Assembly: GCF_032854445.1 (NCBI RefSeq)
Contig: NC_088304.1
Location: 33,970,810-34,034,809 of the forward strand
Direction: 5' to 3'
Source: Liolophura sinensis
Lineage: Eukaryota; Mollusca; Polyplacophora; Chitonida; Chitonidae
DNA length: 64,000 nucleotides
Part shown: in pieces, positions 11,737-22,483 of the stretch
Layout of the letters: each line of letters begins with the position of its first letter
Position numbering within the stretch: the stretch's first letter is position 1
Translations under genes and position numbers: made by a program
The notes under the pieces: model-generated
The model's database searches: none
What the model saw: the letters and a program-made list of their open reading frames with translations, nothing else
What the model was told of the DNA's origin: nothing

Positions 11737-11865
11737 CTCTTTCATGGATTTTCTCAAAAATTAGGAAACAATTACAGATCATCTCACATAACCACATTGC
11801 AAGGGGTAAAGATATGTGAACAGTTCAACTCCTTTCTCCAATGCATAAAATACATAGGAGCTCAC

Positions 11866-11912
11866 CTCAGCCAGTCTCATTTCTGATTCTTTCTGCAACT
11901 CATGATTTATAT
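11866..11912 (-). CDS. Candidate small internal exon E2 of an unidentified gene
   Basis: This has the best splice signals in the window. On the minus strand, the acceptor CTTCCTTTCATTCCAG is followed by 47 bp and then the donor GAG|GTGAGC. Only one frame is open, reading INHELQKESEMRLAE and ending in phase 0, which fits E3 if E3 starts at 11,736. It needs one base carried over from the exon upstream. The charged, helix-like composition is plausible for a linker. No family was recognised. Confidence 0.45.
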
Positions 11913-12126
11913 CTGGAATGAAAGGAAGACAAATATTTTTGATTGTAGAGTCAATGTGGCCCTCATTGGTGGGGACAGTGTATAGGTCCAAATTGTCTTA
12001 TCCCACAATATCACAATCCACAAATGATCATATATGCTCAGTGGCTCCCTGTCTGTGCGTATAAACTGTGTACCAGTGGATAGCAACAGAGAGATATATG
12101 CTCAGTGACTCCCTGTCTGTACTTAC

Positions 12127-12222
12127 CTATTTCTTTGAATCAAGAAAACTTACACTTATGTCTACAATTTTTGTCCACTGACCTACCAAGAACTGTTCAA
12201 TCACGCGAGCAGTCGGTGTTCT
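12127..12222 (-). CDS. Candidate internal exon E1 of an unidentified gene, donor uncertain
   Basis: On the minus strand, the acceptor GGCATTCAG is followed by the only open frame, TPTARVIEQFLVGQWTKIVD and ISVSFLDSKK. The frame meets an in-frame TAG immediately before a perfect GTAAGT donor (12,126-12,121). A second perfect donor, AGT|GTAAGT, would end the exon at 12,154, and a weaker A|GTGTAAG would give the phase E2 needs. So this is a coding-like stretch with unresolved splicing, or a broken exon. No family was recognised. Confidence 0.35.
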   Translation of the reverse strand, partial: RTPTARVIEQFLVGQWTKIVDISVSFLDSKK

Positions 12223-12590
12223 CTGAATGCCTTGTTAATCTTTGTGATGTCTGTAACTTATGCGGCTCACAACTGAGTCGTATCCCAGACTGCAGCTGAG
12301 TTATACTGGTGAAAAAGTTATGTTTTAGCTTTTGTACACTTTTATGTTGTGTATAAATGTAGACGCAAAAACCTTCATATCCAATATCTTCATACTGTTT
12401 GATAAATGTTTAATAAAGGAACATGTTTGTATCATCATGAAGGCTGTACTGGATTTATGCAGATTACTTAGAAATCTATGTTGCTTAGATCTCACGGTGC
12501 ATATTACTGTGGATTATTCATTATGGCTAGACCCACACTAGCTGTGACATACTTGATATACACTATATTATTCTGTTGTACTTTTATCAG

Positions 12591-12611
12591 CATACTGAGA
12601 CTGACTATATG
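12591..12611 (+). other. Candidate 21-bp plus-strand micro-exon
   Basis: A strong acceptor (TGTACTTTTATCAG) and donor (GTAAGTCTG) flank 21 bp on the plus strand. A further acceptor (CATATTTATTTCAG) lies 90 bp on, ending at 12,701, with AATAAA at 12,744-12,749. This could be the 3' end of a plus-strand transcript converging on the minus-strand exons, or chance. Confidence 0.2.
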
Positions 12612-12850
12612 GTAAGTCTGCAAGCTCTCAGTGAAATAGGACAAGAATGTTTATAAAATTTATCATGGACTTTGTATTCCTTGTGTACATATTTATTTCA
12701 GAGCTTTTTGTACAACGTGGTTAGATTAATGTTATTGATGTGTAATAAACATGCAATTACTAACTGCTCTGGTGTTTTGAAATGTCTGGTTTTGTTTAAT
12801 ATGTCATAGCAATGGATATTATAAACGAAAACACGGCGCACTGAATATCG

Positions 12851-13069
12851 GGGCCTCCTTGGCTCAGTTGGATGGCGCGCTAGCGCAGCGTAATGACCCA
12901 GGAGCCTCTTATCTGTGAGTTCAAGCACAGCTCATGCTGGCTTTCTCTCCGGACGTACATGGGAATGCCCGGTTTCCTCCCATCATAATGCTGGCCGCCG
13001 TCGTATTAGTGAAATATTCTTGAGTACGGCGTAAAACACCAATCAAATAAATAAATAAAAAAATAAATG
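12851..13069 (+). repeat. SINE family 1, internally deleted
   Basis: This is a good copy: head GGCCTCCTTGGCTCAGTTGG, then GCGCGCTAGCGCAGCGTAAT, the GAGTTCAAG B-box region, CTCATGCTGGCTTTCTCTCC, and the tail AATATTCTTGAGTACGGCGT with ATAAATAAATAAA. The segment holding the 'GTCGTGGGTTTCC' block is missing. Confidence 0.9.
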
Positions 13070-13589
13070 ATTGAATATCTGATAAACGTTGGTTGATATT
13101 AATTTAGGGGTCTTATGGCAGGACACACTATAGTAAGCCCCTTTATTGATTGATTGCTATTTAACGTCATATTTAAGAAGTTTTGCCACGTTACAAACGT
13201 TGCTTGGTGGTCCTTTTCCTTCGCGAACATCCAGAAAGGAGAATCAACATTTTACCCGTCTGAAGATGATAGTGAATGCAGTTAGTTTGAATAGTGACAT
13301 ATATATGCCTAAAAAGTTAGAGTATGTAACATTGATCTGCACATTTCAAAACAAGAGGTACCAAATATAGATACTGATTCTTTACACGTTAAAGTCGTAA
13401 ATATTTGCGTCAAATTGCATATATAATATCTGTCATCAATTATTTTCTGAGGAAAACACCGCGTACAACGTTCATATATTATAGCACTTCGTTGGCAAAT
13501 TTAATTATTTATCTAAAAAAATGTGAAGTACGACTTTAAACCGCAAACATAGATGCATACATAGCCATTTATCTCTTTGGAAGTTTACA

Positions 13590-13703
13590 TCGTACTCAAG
13601 AATATTTCACTTATACCACAGCGGCCAAAATTATGAAGAGAGACAACCCGACAGGGCATTCCGAGAGATGAGCTAGCGGTCCTCGGTGGTACTAAGCCAC
13701 GTG
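13590..13703 (-). repeat. SINE family 1 fragment, rearranged
   Basis: The reverse complement of the tail (CGTACTCAAGAATATTTCAC) is followed by a broken body and a head-like CCTCGGTGG. Internal family blocks are missing. Confidence 0.7.
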
Positions 13704-13979
13704 CTGCTCTATATGGATTGTTTATTCAATTAATATATTGCATATGCCGTGTATTTCTTTAATTTCACCGCTATGTCGAATTTCAAATATAATAGGCTAA
13801 CAATGACCCAACCCTAACTCATATATACGCACTGCGAACTGAGTTATAAGCGGCCACTGCTGACTCGTGCTAGTGCTGCTGAATTTGTTCTTGATGTAAG
13901 TAATGTGGACACAGTTTGTCACGCCTTTTCTTAATTTGAATAAAACATCGCATTTCAATAGGAAAAAAGGTAGCATTCA

Positions 13980-14010
13980 CCTAACCCTAGCCTAACCCTA
14001 ACCTAACCCT
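13980..14010. repeat. Short interstitial telomere-like block
   Basis: CCTAACCCTAGCCTAACCCT followed by AACCTAACCCT is close to the animal telomere repeat (CCCTAA)n, with several missing bases. Related but weaker CTAACC strings occur at about 13,810 and 14,138. The surrounding 13.75-14.25 kb has weak repetition of roughly 150-200 bp. Confidence 0.6.
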
Positions 14011-14290
14011 GGACAGAGACATCTGCTATTTGAGTGATGAACCCGCACTGCGGGCTCCTATTAAGCCAGTTATTGCTGAGTCCATTCTTTATGTACGTAG
14101 GCTAAGCAGAATATGAAACAGGAAAAGGTAGATTTACCTAACCTTGACATATGCGTACTGCTATCTGAGTGAAAACCAGTGTATAAATATCAGCCCTACC
14201 TCATATTATAAGCAGGGCTCAAATTAAACAAAATCTGTATCACACGTACTTTCAGCCATTTTCTTGCTGTAGATAACATACTAAATATTC

Positions 14291-14432
14291 CTTTGGAAGG
14301 TCTGCAGCAACCTGCGGATGGTCGTGGGTTTTCGACTGGGATATGCCCCGTTTCCTCCCATCATAACACTTGCCGCCGCCGTACAAATGAAATATTCTTG
14401 AGTGCGGCGTAAAACACAATTCAAATAAATAA
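14291..14432 (+). repeat. SINE family 1, 5'-truncated
   Basis: The copy starts at GGAAGGTCTGCAGCAACCTG and runs through GTTTCCTCCCATCATAAC to the tail AATATTCTTGAGTGCGGCGT and AATAAATAAAT. The tRNA-like head is absent. Confidence 0.85.
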
Positions 14433-15567
14433 ATATTTAATCAGACACAACGTCTGAGAAATAGCGCATATTGACAAATCAATTTCGATTTGGTTATGTC
14501 TTGGTTTGAAGTGAATTGGACTCGTAACATCACCACTTCACAGAACCGTTAAAGACGAAGGAACATTAACATGAAGAATATATCAGGTAAAAGACCACTA
14601 AACACTGTATATAAACACATGGATGGAGTTATACTGTGTGACGGATACTCTCTGGGTCGCTACATCCAACTTTAGAATTTGATGTTTAAAACCCATAAAA
14701 TGGTTGGAAAAAAAATTTAAAAAATCCATGGACCTATTTTGCTGGACAGCGTTTCTTGTAAATGATGTCAGCCTTTTCTTTGACATGAAAACATTTCTTC
14801 ACTGAAAACACGAATATAAGCCAACAGTGTGAGCAGAGAAAATTATATGAAACTTGACGTATTTCTTCTTGATATTCTTTATTTGTTTCCATTTCACACG
14901 GTCAAAGGTTGCATAAAACTTAGAGAAAAGCCTGGTTTATGGTGTGCACAAATAATGGGGATATAGTTCTCTTCTTGCCAGATTTAAAACTTTGAATTCG
15001 AAACTTTTAACGGTATTAGTTATTAATTAATGATACAGTGATTATTTATTACACTGGAATGGTGTTGTTACACATTGGATGTACATGATGTAAATTTTAA
15101 AGGTTACATGTTGTGATTCAGGTGGCAGCTTTTCTGTTAAACGGTTTCTTCACTGGGGTTACCGGCCTTTGAACACCAAATAATAGAGAAATAGTGAATA
15201 CATCAGCCTTACAATTCTTTTAAATTATTTCCAAGTTTTTTTATTTTTACAGCTTGTTACAACCACACTGAAATACAGTTAGTTTTAATGACTACTTTTG
15301 CCAAAGCATATGTATGGCGTAACATTTAACACCGAAAACCGAGGGAGTGGTAGGCCTTCATTCAAACAGCTTCCTTTGTCTTGTTTCCACTGGTCCCATT
15401 TCCATTGACCAAGTTGAAATATTGTGAAGGCATTGAACTACAGATAAAATGACATGCATTTAATATGCTAAGTTTCAGTATATATTTGGCTGAAGTATAG
15501 ACCACACATAACACCAAACAGGATACAGTAGTCACTGGGAAGAAGTGCCTGAATGAGCACAATCCTC

Positions 15568-15570
<3 letters not shown>
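14433..15570. other. Unassigned AT-rich sequence
   Basis: No exon or recurring repeat is supported in this stretch. Confidence 0.45.

Positions 15571-15638
<68 letters not shown>
15571..15638. repeat. (TA)n microsatellite
   Basis: An uninterrupted AT dinucleotide run of about 34 repeats, 12 bp from an adjoining 5'-half SINE. Tyr-Ile repeat open frames through it are artefacts. Confidence 0.98.
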
Positions 15639-15641
<3 letters not shown>

Positions 15642-15649
15642 GTTTATAT

Positions 15650-15782
15650 TGTTGCTGGAAGATCTTCCCACTTACGGTCAGACAGGAAGCCAGCATGAGC
15701 TAAACTTGAACTCACACCGACCTCATTGGTGTGAGGCTCCTGGGTCATTGTGCCGCTAACCACCTCGGCCACGGAGGCCTTA
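15650..15782 (-). repeat. SINE family 1, 5' half only, antisense
   Basis: The reverse complement of the family head and first body block is present, including GGAAGCCAGCATGAGCTAAA and CACCTCGGCCACGGAGGCC. The tail half is replaced by the (TA)n tract, suggesting rearrangement there. Confidence 0.85.
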
Positions 15783-16726
15783 TCAGTTTACCTCGTCAAT
15801 TCTGACACCATTGTGAAAGGGATGAAAGGACACTGTTGTCAACTGAGCATGCACACTCGTGAAGAAATAAATTAATTTGATCACAACACAAATAAACTTT
15901 GAACCTTTATTTATACTTATTTAACCAAAAAATATTACAAATGAACATGGACAAAGAAATATTATTTGAACATTTATACCGATAAGGCAGTTAAAGTACT
16001 TTGGAAATTTATGGTATATGACCTAAAATTTGGACCATCACAAAAATTGTACATTGTGTCTTATTCTGAGAGTTCTATTAATGTTAGAAGGGTGTTTTGA
16101 GGTTTGTTTGGAAAGTAGGACGATATCCTAAGGAATAGGTAAGTTATCGCACCAAAAGTATATCTGACAACATTTATTTGCCTCTAAAAATGAACTTTTG
16201 GGGTTAAAATTTTTAAGTTATTCACGTAAATGTAATATATATTACACAATTTAATATTATCACTTCTACCTTCACTTTAACAAGTGGGCAAGAACTTTGC
16301 AATTTCTGCATAGATGTACTCATACTATCAGCGAGAATAATATGTAATGAGCTGATTATTACAAACATGTTTTTTATTCTACCATTTATTAACGTTATTA
16401 ATGTTTACTCTTCCCCATATTTGGGACGTTCCTGAGTATAGTCATTCGAGCATCACTGCACACAGTACATTTAAGTCTGTGAAAGGTGTAGGACGCATTT
16501 CTGTATGAGGTCTGGATAGATGGCGTGCATTTTGCTTTAAGTTCCATGGACATGAAGACAACGATGACAGTGTAAGCTGTTCACCACATCAGAAAATGGA
16601 GTTGTCAATCTGCGAATAAATATCACAGATGTTAAAGAGAAAACACAATATTTGGCAGAGCTGCATGAAGAAAACATTTTTCATCAGGCAAATCTAATAC
16701 TAGTACTTCAGAAGGAAAATGATACA
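15783..16726. other. Unassigned AT-rich sequence
   Basis: No recurring repeat or supported exon is visible here. Confidence 0.45.
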
Positions 16727-17000
16727 TCCATATATTTATCTATTTATTTGATTGGTGTTTTACGCCGTACTCAAGAATATTTCACTTATACGACGGCGGC
16801 CAGCATTATGGTGGGAGGGAAACAGGGCAGAGCCCAGAGGAAACCCACGGCCATCTGCAGGTTGCTGGCAGACCTTCCCACGTAACGGCCGGAGAGGAAG
16901 CCAGCATGAGCTGGACTTGAAATCACAACGACCGCATTGGCGAGAGGCTTCTGGGTCATTACGCTGTGCTAATGCGCTAACCGACTGAACCAAGGAACCA
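16727..17000 (-). repeat. SINE family 1, full-length reference copy
   Basis: This is the most complete copy, antisense. It runs tail ATTTATTTGATTGGTGTTTT, ACGCCGTACTCAAGAATATT, body GGTGGGAGGGAAACAGGGCA, GAGGAAGCCAGCATGAGCTG, and a tRNA-like head ending in ...GCGCTAACCGACTGAACCAA. About 270 bp in all. Low divergence implies a fairly young insertion. Confidence 0.93.
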
Positions 17001-17261
17001 TGAACCCCTACATCCATATATGTTTCACGCACACTGAATGCAAATCCTTGTTTACACAAATCAGAATGCCAGTTTGAACACATGCTGTGCACTTGGTGTT
17101 GAAGTGTCCACAGTATGTCTATAGACAGCAGGTAATGCCCCTCACTGAATTAATACCCATAATCAGGAGAAATTAAGAAAACATGACGGCTTTGGTTCAC
17201 AAAAAGTATACTTTTTGGTAACATTTATGGCATTTACAAACTGGAATGTGGTATTCCTCTT

Positions 17262-17388
17262 AAAGTAAGAGGAGGTTGTGGTTTCCTTCAGTCCGATTTC
17301 CTCCCATCATACACTGACTGTCATCATATAAGTGAAATATTCTTGAGCATGACATAAAACACCAATCAAATAAAATAAAAAACTCAGT
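17262..17388 (+). repeat. SINE family 1, 3' fragment
   Basis: It contains ATTTCCTCCCATCATACACT, AAGTGAAATATTCTTGAGCA and ACACCAATCAAATAAAATAA. The 5' half is missing and the tail is diverged. Confidence 0.8.
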
Positions 17389-17689
17389 CATGTGACGTCA
17401 AAAATGACCTGTACACAGTTAGATTGAAGTTTTGCCTGATGAACTTAAATATCGTTCCATTTTTTTCTGCGATGCCCTGAGAATAGCAGATAACACTCAA
17501 AAACTGCTGTTTTTCTCATTCTTAAAAGTCACACAAGCAGGACCCATTGCTACGGTGAGGCTAAGAAGTGGTAAGCATGTAGAAAAACTAACACTCTTTA
17601 TTTTAGTGTGTTGTAACTATTTTGCCACACTGAACAGTTTTGCCTTTTGTGTAGCCTTTGTGCCATAGTTTCTACAGTGTCTGATTTAG

Positions 17690-18060
17690 TTCTGGCAATT
17701 TGTATAAAACTGAAAGTGACATCCTAAAAGCTGGAGCTAAAAGCTGGAGGTGGGTACATCTCCTTAACAAAAAATGCCAATGCAAAGACAACAAATTTTA
17801 CCTTTGCAAACCAAAAGCAGGACATGGCAAAAAACTTGCACTTTCTGCAAAACAATTGTATGTGTAGCAGTTTGGAAATTGGTGGTAAATATTCAAATAC
17901 ATAACCTGAAGTGGACATCCTTGAAACCAGAAGTGGGCATATCTCCTTATACTCCTATATTTAGCACATGTAACATCCCATCAGTTGATGCTATTTGGAA
18001 AAAAAATGCAATATGTCCATCAGCAAACTGGGTAATGTGACTTGGTGCCATGTTGAATTT
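17690..18060 (-). repeat. Dispersed repeat E, minus-oriented fragment
   Basis: AAACCAGAAGTGGGCATATC plus TCCTTA (about 17,924-17,949) is a near-exact reverse complement of TAAGGAGATATACCCACTTC plus TGGTTT at about 21,131-21,156. A weaker internal copy reads GGTGGGTACATCTCCTTAAC near 17,751. Near 18,040 a CACTTGGTGCCATGTTGAAT block is the reverse of the CAAGATGGCCGCCAAGTCAC block near 21,457. The two loci therefore look like opposite-strand copies of one element. Confidence 0.55.
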
Positions 18061-19006
18061 AGTGCAAACCTTTAATAGCATGCTAGTCTACATAAGTCAC
18101 TAAAATTTGGAAAATGTGAAATCTTTTTTATGTCTTTGCAACAGTTATTAGATAACATTACATAAAAACTATGCTATCTGATGAACTTTGAGATGCTGAT
18201 TGTAAGTCACCAGAAGTTAGCAATTTTATTTTACTACAAGTGGAAAAAATGCAATGAAAAATAAATGAAAATGGATCATTTGAAACTAAGCAAATGAAGG
18301 GTTGATACACTGGTAGTTGACACAGACTGGAGCAAAGAAAGTATAATAAGCCTTCAAATTTGTTTGTAAACTACAATTGTAAGTATGGTAGATTGAAGAA
18401 AAACAAAAGAAGAATACAATGCGAGGATAGGGGGAAAAAAGAGAAACCTGTCCCCTAAATAAATAAAGATTTCAATAAATTGCTCATCAAGTAATTAGTG
18501 TGCATGAAATGTGGAACGCTGAGTACTTACATTATCTACACTCACAGAGCTTTGTTGAGTAAGCTTGGATGGGTGAGGTATATGTACGATAAATGTACCC
18601 TTTAGGGGCAAATTATATGAATGGAATTAATAAACAAACCTGCTAGGACAGTGGGCCAAATATGATGAAATTCACGAATATTTGTCATTCAACCAGACAG
18701 CTACTACAAATAAAAAACGAAAAATGAATGTAAAAACGAACATGCTTTGTTATTATTTGTGTATTCTGTAGCTTTTATTATGTAACTTTCTTTTCAACCT
18801 TGTGTATTTATTCTTTACTAACTCAACTGTTGTTTAATGACAAACTAATGTGATGGCAGTAACTTTATGGGTGGAGGAAGCTGGAGAAAACCCATATGTT
18901 GTCAAATTCTTACTGTTACCAATGTGCCACAAGCTTTGAGAGAGGGAAAAACCTTTTTAAAAAAGCAAGTTGGCGTGACTTTAAAGACTATTTATAACAT
19001 TACCAT

Positions 19007-19143
19007 TATTTATTTATATAACTGGAGCTTTATACAGTACTCAAAAATATTTGACTTACATGATGACAGCCAGTATTAAGCCGGGCAAAGCTTGGGGAAA
19101 ACTCACGACCATCTACAGCTTGCTGGCTGGCCTTCAGGGATAC
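19007..19143 (-). repeat. SINE family 1, 3' fragment, diverged
   Basis: The reverse complement of the tail (CAGTACTCAAAAATATTTGA) and body (GGGGAAAACTCACGACCATC) is recognisable. The head is missing. Confidence 0.75.
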
Positions 19144-20149
19144 GAATATAACATTAATAATAAAGTTAACAGAATCAATGATATGCATGAAGTTGAAAAG
19201 TATATCACCCTTCACGGTCATAATTATGGCAAATTAAGATTATACGCTAAACACACTAAATATGGAGCAATTATTCATGGAGTAAGCTGGATTTAAACTT
19301 GGTGCGAGGTTACACAAAATGAACACATGCACATAAAATTTTATGAGAATGAGACAATCAGACCTGTGTGACAGATAGGTGGACAGAGTGAGCAGACAGA
19401 ATGACAAATCAAAATTAATGTCTGTTGCTGATTTTGAAGAATGTGATTAATGGCAAACAAGGCAGTCAGTGAACACCTGTAGCTCTCCTGACTGAGCAGT
19501 CATAAAACTGTATGATGTTCAGTGAGATATGTTCAAATCCTATCCTCTAAACCAAATACAGCAGAATGACACAGTCACATACAGATATTATTCATACATT
19601 AGATAGTACTAAGATGTCGCACTTAAATCAAAAAGAAAGGCCAAAATTATTATGCACTGTCAGAAATATGACTGTTTATTATATACATAGCAGATATAGA
19701 TTTCAGAGCAGCTTCGTGATCAGGTCATCAAACTAAATAAAGTAGAACACAGAAAATATTAAATTCAGAAAATATTGATCACGTGACAAATCAGTGATAA
19801 GCGCAATTTCCACATTTTTCAAGATAAATAACTAATTTCTGCACCTTTCATTTGTTCGAACATGCTCTATCTGCATTTTAAATTTCAGCTTAATCGCATT
19901 AAAACCTTCTCAAGAAAATGACATATAAACGCTTTCTGTCAACCGTAATATTGCAGAAACAGTACATTAATTGAATGGTGTCTATGCATTGATAGAAAGC
20001 ACATATTCTTCATAACCATCAATGCACTGTACGACACGACATAATATGTACATATAAAATGTGTCAAATGTAGTCAATCAACTTGTGGGCAACGTTTAAA
20101 TGCGTGTATGTCCTCTTTTTTTTCCACACAGCTCAAGGATTTTTAGCAT

Positions 20150-20720
20150 ACCTAGAACATACATAGCCCTTATTACACAGTCATTTTCAGCTTACAACTG
20201 TAGCAGTTTTCTGTCTAGTGTCCAGCAAATACTGGGATAATTACGATTTTTCGCAGCTTAATAAACAATTTAGGGCAAAAGCATACACATCAAGAAAAAA
20301 ATAAGACCGTGTTCGAGATAAGAACGTCAAAACTACGTCGGGTGGCATACTTACAATATTTCTACATTCATTCTAGACACAAACAGATTGTATATGCATT
20401 ATGTAACATGTCTTGTAAATGTGCCAAAAAGTCGTAAATCGGCCTTTTATCAAATTTTGAAGCCCTGTATATCCTGTTTTAAGACAGCTCAAACATTTTC
20501 AGGATACATGCAGTACATATATAGTCCCTTTCACTCAGCAATCTTGAACTCTACAGGTGTATCAGTTTTCTGTCACGAGACCTACAAATATGGGTAAATT
20601 GCAAATTTTTGATCACAATTTGCGACATAACTACATCTTACAGGGAAAAAATAAGAACAAATTCGTGATCTGTACATCAAATTATGTCAGATAGCATATT
20701 TAGAATATTGATATTCCAAA
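20150..20720. repeat. Diverged direct repeat, offset about 359 bp
   Basis: A block containing CAGTTTTCTGTC followed by an AATACTGGGATAATT/AATATGGGTAAATT segment occurs near 20,205 and again near 20,564. Flanks such as GGATTTTTAGCATACCTAGA/AGGATACATGCAGTACATAT and AAAAAATAAGA are also shared. The copies are strongly diverged. They may be part of dispersed repeat E. Confidence 0.5.
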
Positions 20721-20899
20721 AAACACACACCAAAAAAAAAACGTGATATCACTTCCTCTGTATCATGTAAAACCTAATTTGCATAAACATTGCATTCTTT
20801 CTTCCAAACAGTCTCCAGGGAGCGCTTGTTATGTGTGCTAAATTTCAAGACAATCATACAGGGTTCTGGAGAAAATGACTCTCAAACATTTTCATATCA

Positions 20900-21660
20900 A
20901 CCGTATATGGCCGCCACATCACATGACTTGAGGACGCCGAAATCTTTACTCGTAAAAGCACATCTCCAGCTCTGTCACCTATCTAAGTTTCACGCATTTC
21001 TGTCGAGCCTCTTTCGCTTAGAAGTTTTTCAATTTTGAGAATGAGAAAACTGCAATTTTTTGGGCATATACTACTTTCGGGTTGTTGACGTCAATTCTGG
21101 TTATGTAAAATTTGTCTGCTTGCCTTGGGTTAAGGAGATATACCCACTTCTGGTTTTGATAATGTCACTTCCAGTTTTGCAAAAATTGCATTTTCGGAAT
21201 CAGCGTCAAAAACTGCATCCGACAGGACTATTTGCAGAATATCACCTGAACAAGTGTAGAAATTATTAGCAAAAAACGAAATTTGGGGTTACATGACAAT
21301 TTCACCCAATAGCAAGCTTATACAATTTTCAACCAAGAAAGTTCTCGTTCTCAAACTTAACAACCCTAGGCTTTGTACACCTTCAGTTGAAATTTCTGCT
21401 CAGTCACATCAGCTGTTCTGGAGAAGAAGATTTTTTCAGGTTTTCATCAAAATCCAAGATGGCCGCCAAGTCACATGACAAAATCTACCTAAAAGTTACG
21501 ATGCACAACTTCAAGTCCTACAGTCCCCACAATATGGCTGAAATATTGCCGATGCAGCTTTATGCCATAATCATTCATTCGTTCAAGTCCTACAGACAAA
21601 CATGTTAAAATTTCATAAACTTCGGAATAACCATTTTCACCAGAAACGCGGCACAATTTT
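20900..21660 (+). repeat. Dispersed repeat E, plus-oriented fragment
   Basis: The segment holds two copies of a TGGCCGCC...TCACATGAC block (about 20,909 and 21,463). It also holds the AAGGAGATATACCCACTTCT block that is inverted at 17.9 kb. The open frames here have no recognisable motif, so the element looks non-coding or decayed. Confidence 0.5.
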
Positions 21661-22480
21661 GGTGAGAATAATAATAAAGACAAATAATCTTAACGAATAC
21701 AAGAGGGAATCAAGCCTGAATGGCTTGAACACCTAATTAAGATCTTGCCATGAAATAAACAAAAAAGGCATAAAATATTACATTGTCTTAAATATGACCG
21801 TTCATAACAAGCCTAAAGAATGCAAAGCAGTGACTTCATATGTTATAGATTTGTAAATCGTTGTGGTTGTAAAAGATGCCATTGTGGACTGTGGTATTTG
21901 TATACAGGCGGTGAACTGCATTTGGTAATCCGTGTTCTGTTTGTGGCAATTGCAATCCTGTGATTGGTCAATTCCATGTGACAGGCGCTACATTCAGATT
22001 GGTATTTTTTATTCATTTTTTCAGTGAGAATATATGAAACGAGCCAATGATGTTAAGAAACACTAACCAATCATAATTTAGGCTAGTTTGTATAGTGTGA
22101 CGGATGCTAAAGACAACAGTGACTACTGACGCGTCACTTTGACATCTTCACAGATTCCTGTGATTTGTTGTAAGACTGAACCTTAATTTTGTGGTTGAAC
22201 TGACTGACTTGACTGAAACTTATGCTGCTTTACCACAAGGAAGCACCAATCAAATAAAACTGTCAAAAAGGAAAACTTGAGGTTTTAACTGTAAATGTTT
22301 AACTGTCAAGTGGTGCATAACTGATAGGTTCTGAAGGTGTCATTGGATGTCGGGGATACATAACAGGTAAGTGCTTTTGGTGCATATAAACCCTGAAACT
22401 GGACATGCCTGGCAGAATAAAATTATTCAGTGAAGCTCACATTAGATATGAGATTTTGTACTTTTTGAGAAACACGGTGT
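21661..22480. other. Unassigned AT-rich sequence
   Basis: No recurring repeat or supported exon. This is the upstream flank of the transposase relic. Confidence 0.4.
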
Positions 22481-22483
22481 TTG

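Noticed and set aside
10987-11757. Long minus-strand open frames with repeated tryptophan/glycine-rich peptide over the 47-bp satellite
   Set aside because: They are periodic translations of the satellite; 47 is not a multiple of three, so the peptide cycles through all frames. Only the part above 11,541 looks like an exon.
15468-15759. Tyr-Ile repeat open frames
   Set aside because: Translation of the (TA)n microsatellite.
19470-19560. Possible degenerate tRNA/SINE head (GTTCAAATCCT)
   Set aside because: Only a weak B-box-like string; no A box at the right distance and no SINE body after it.
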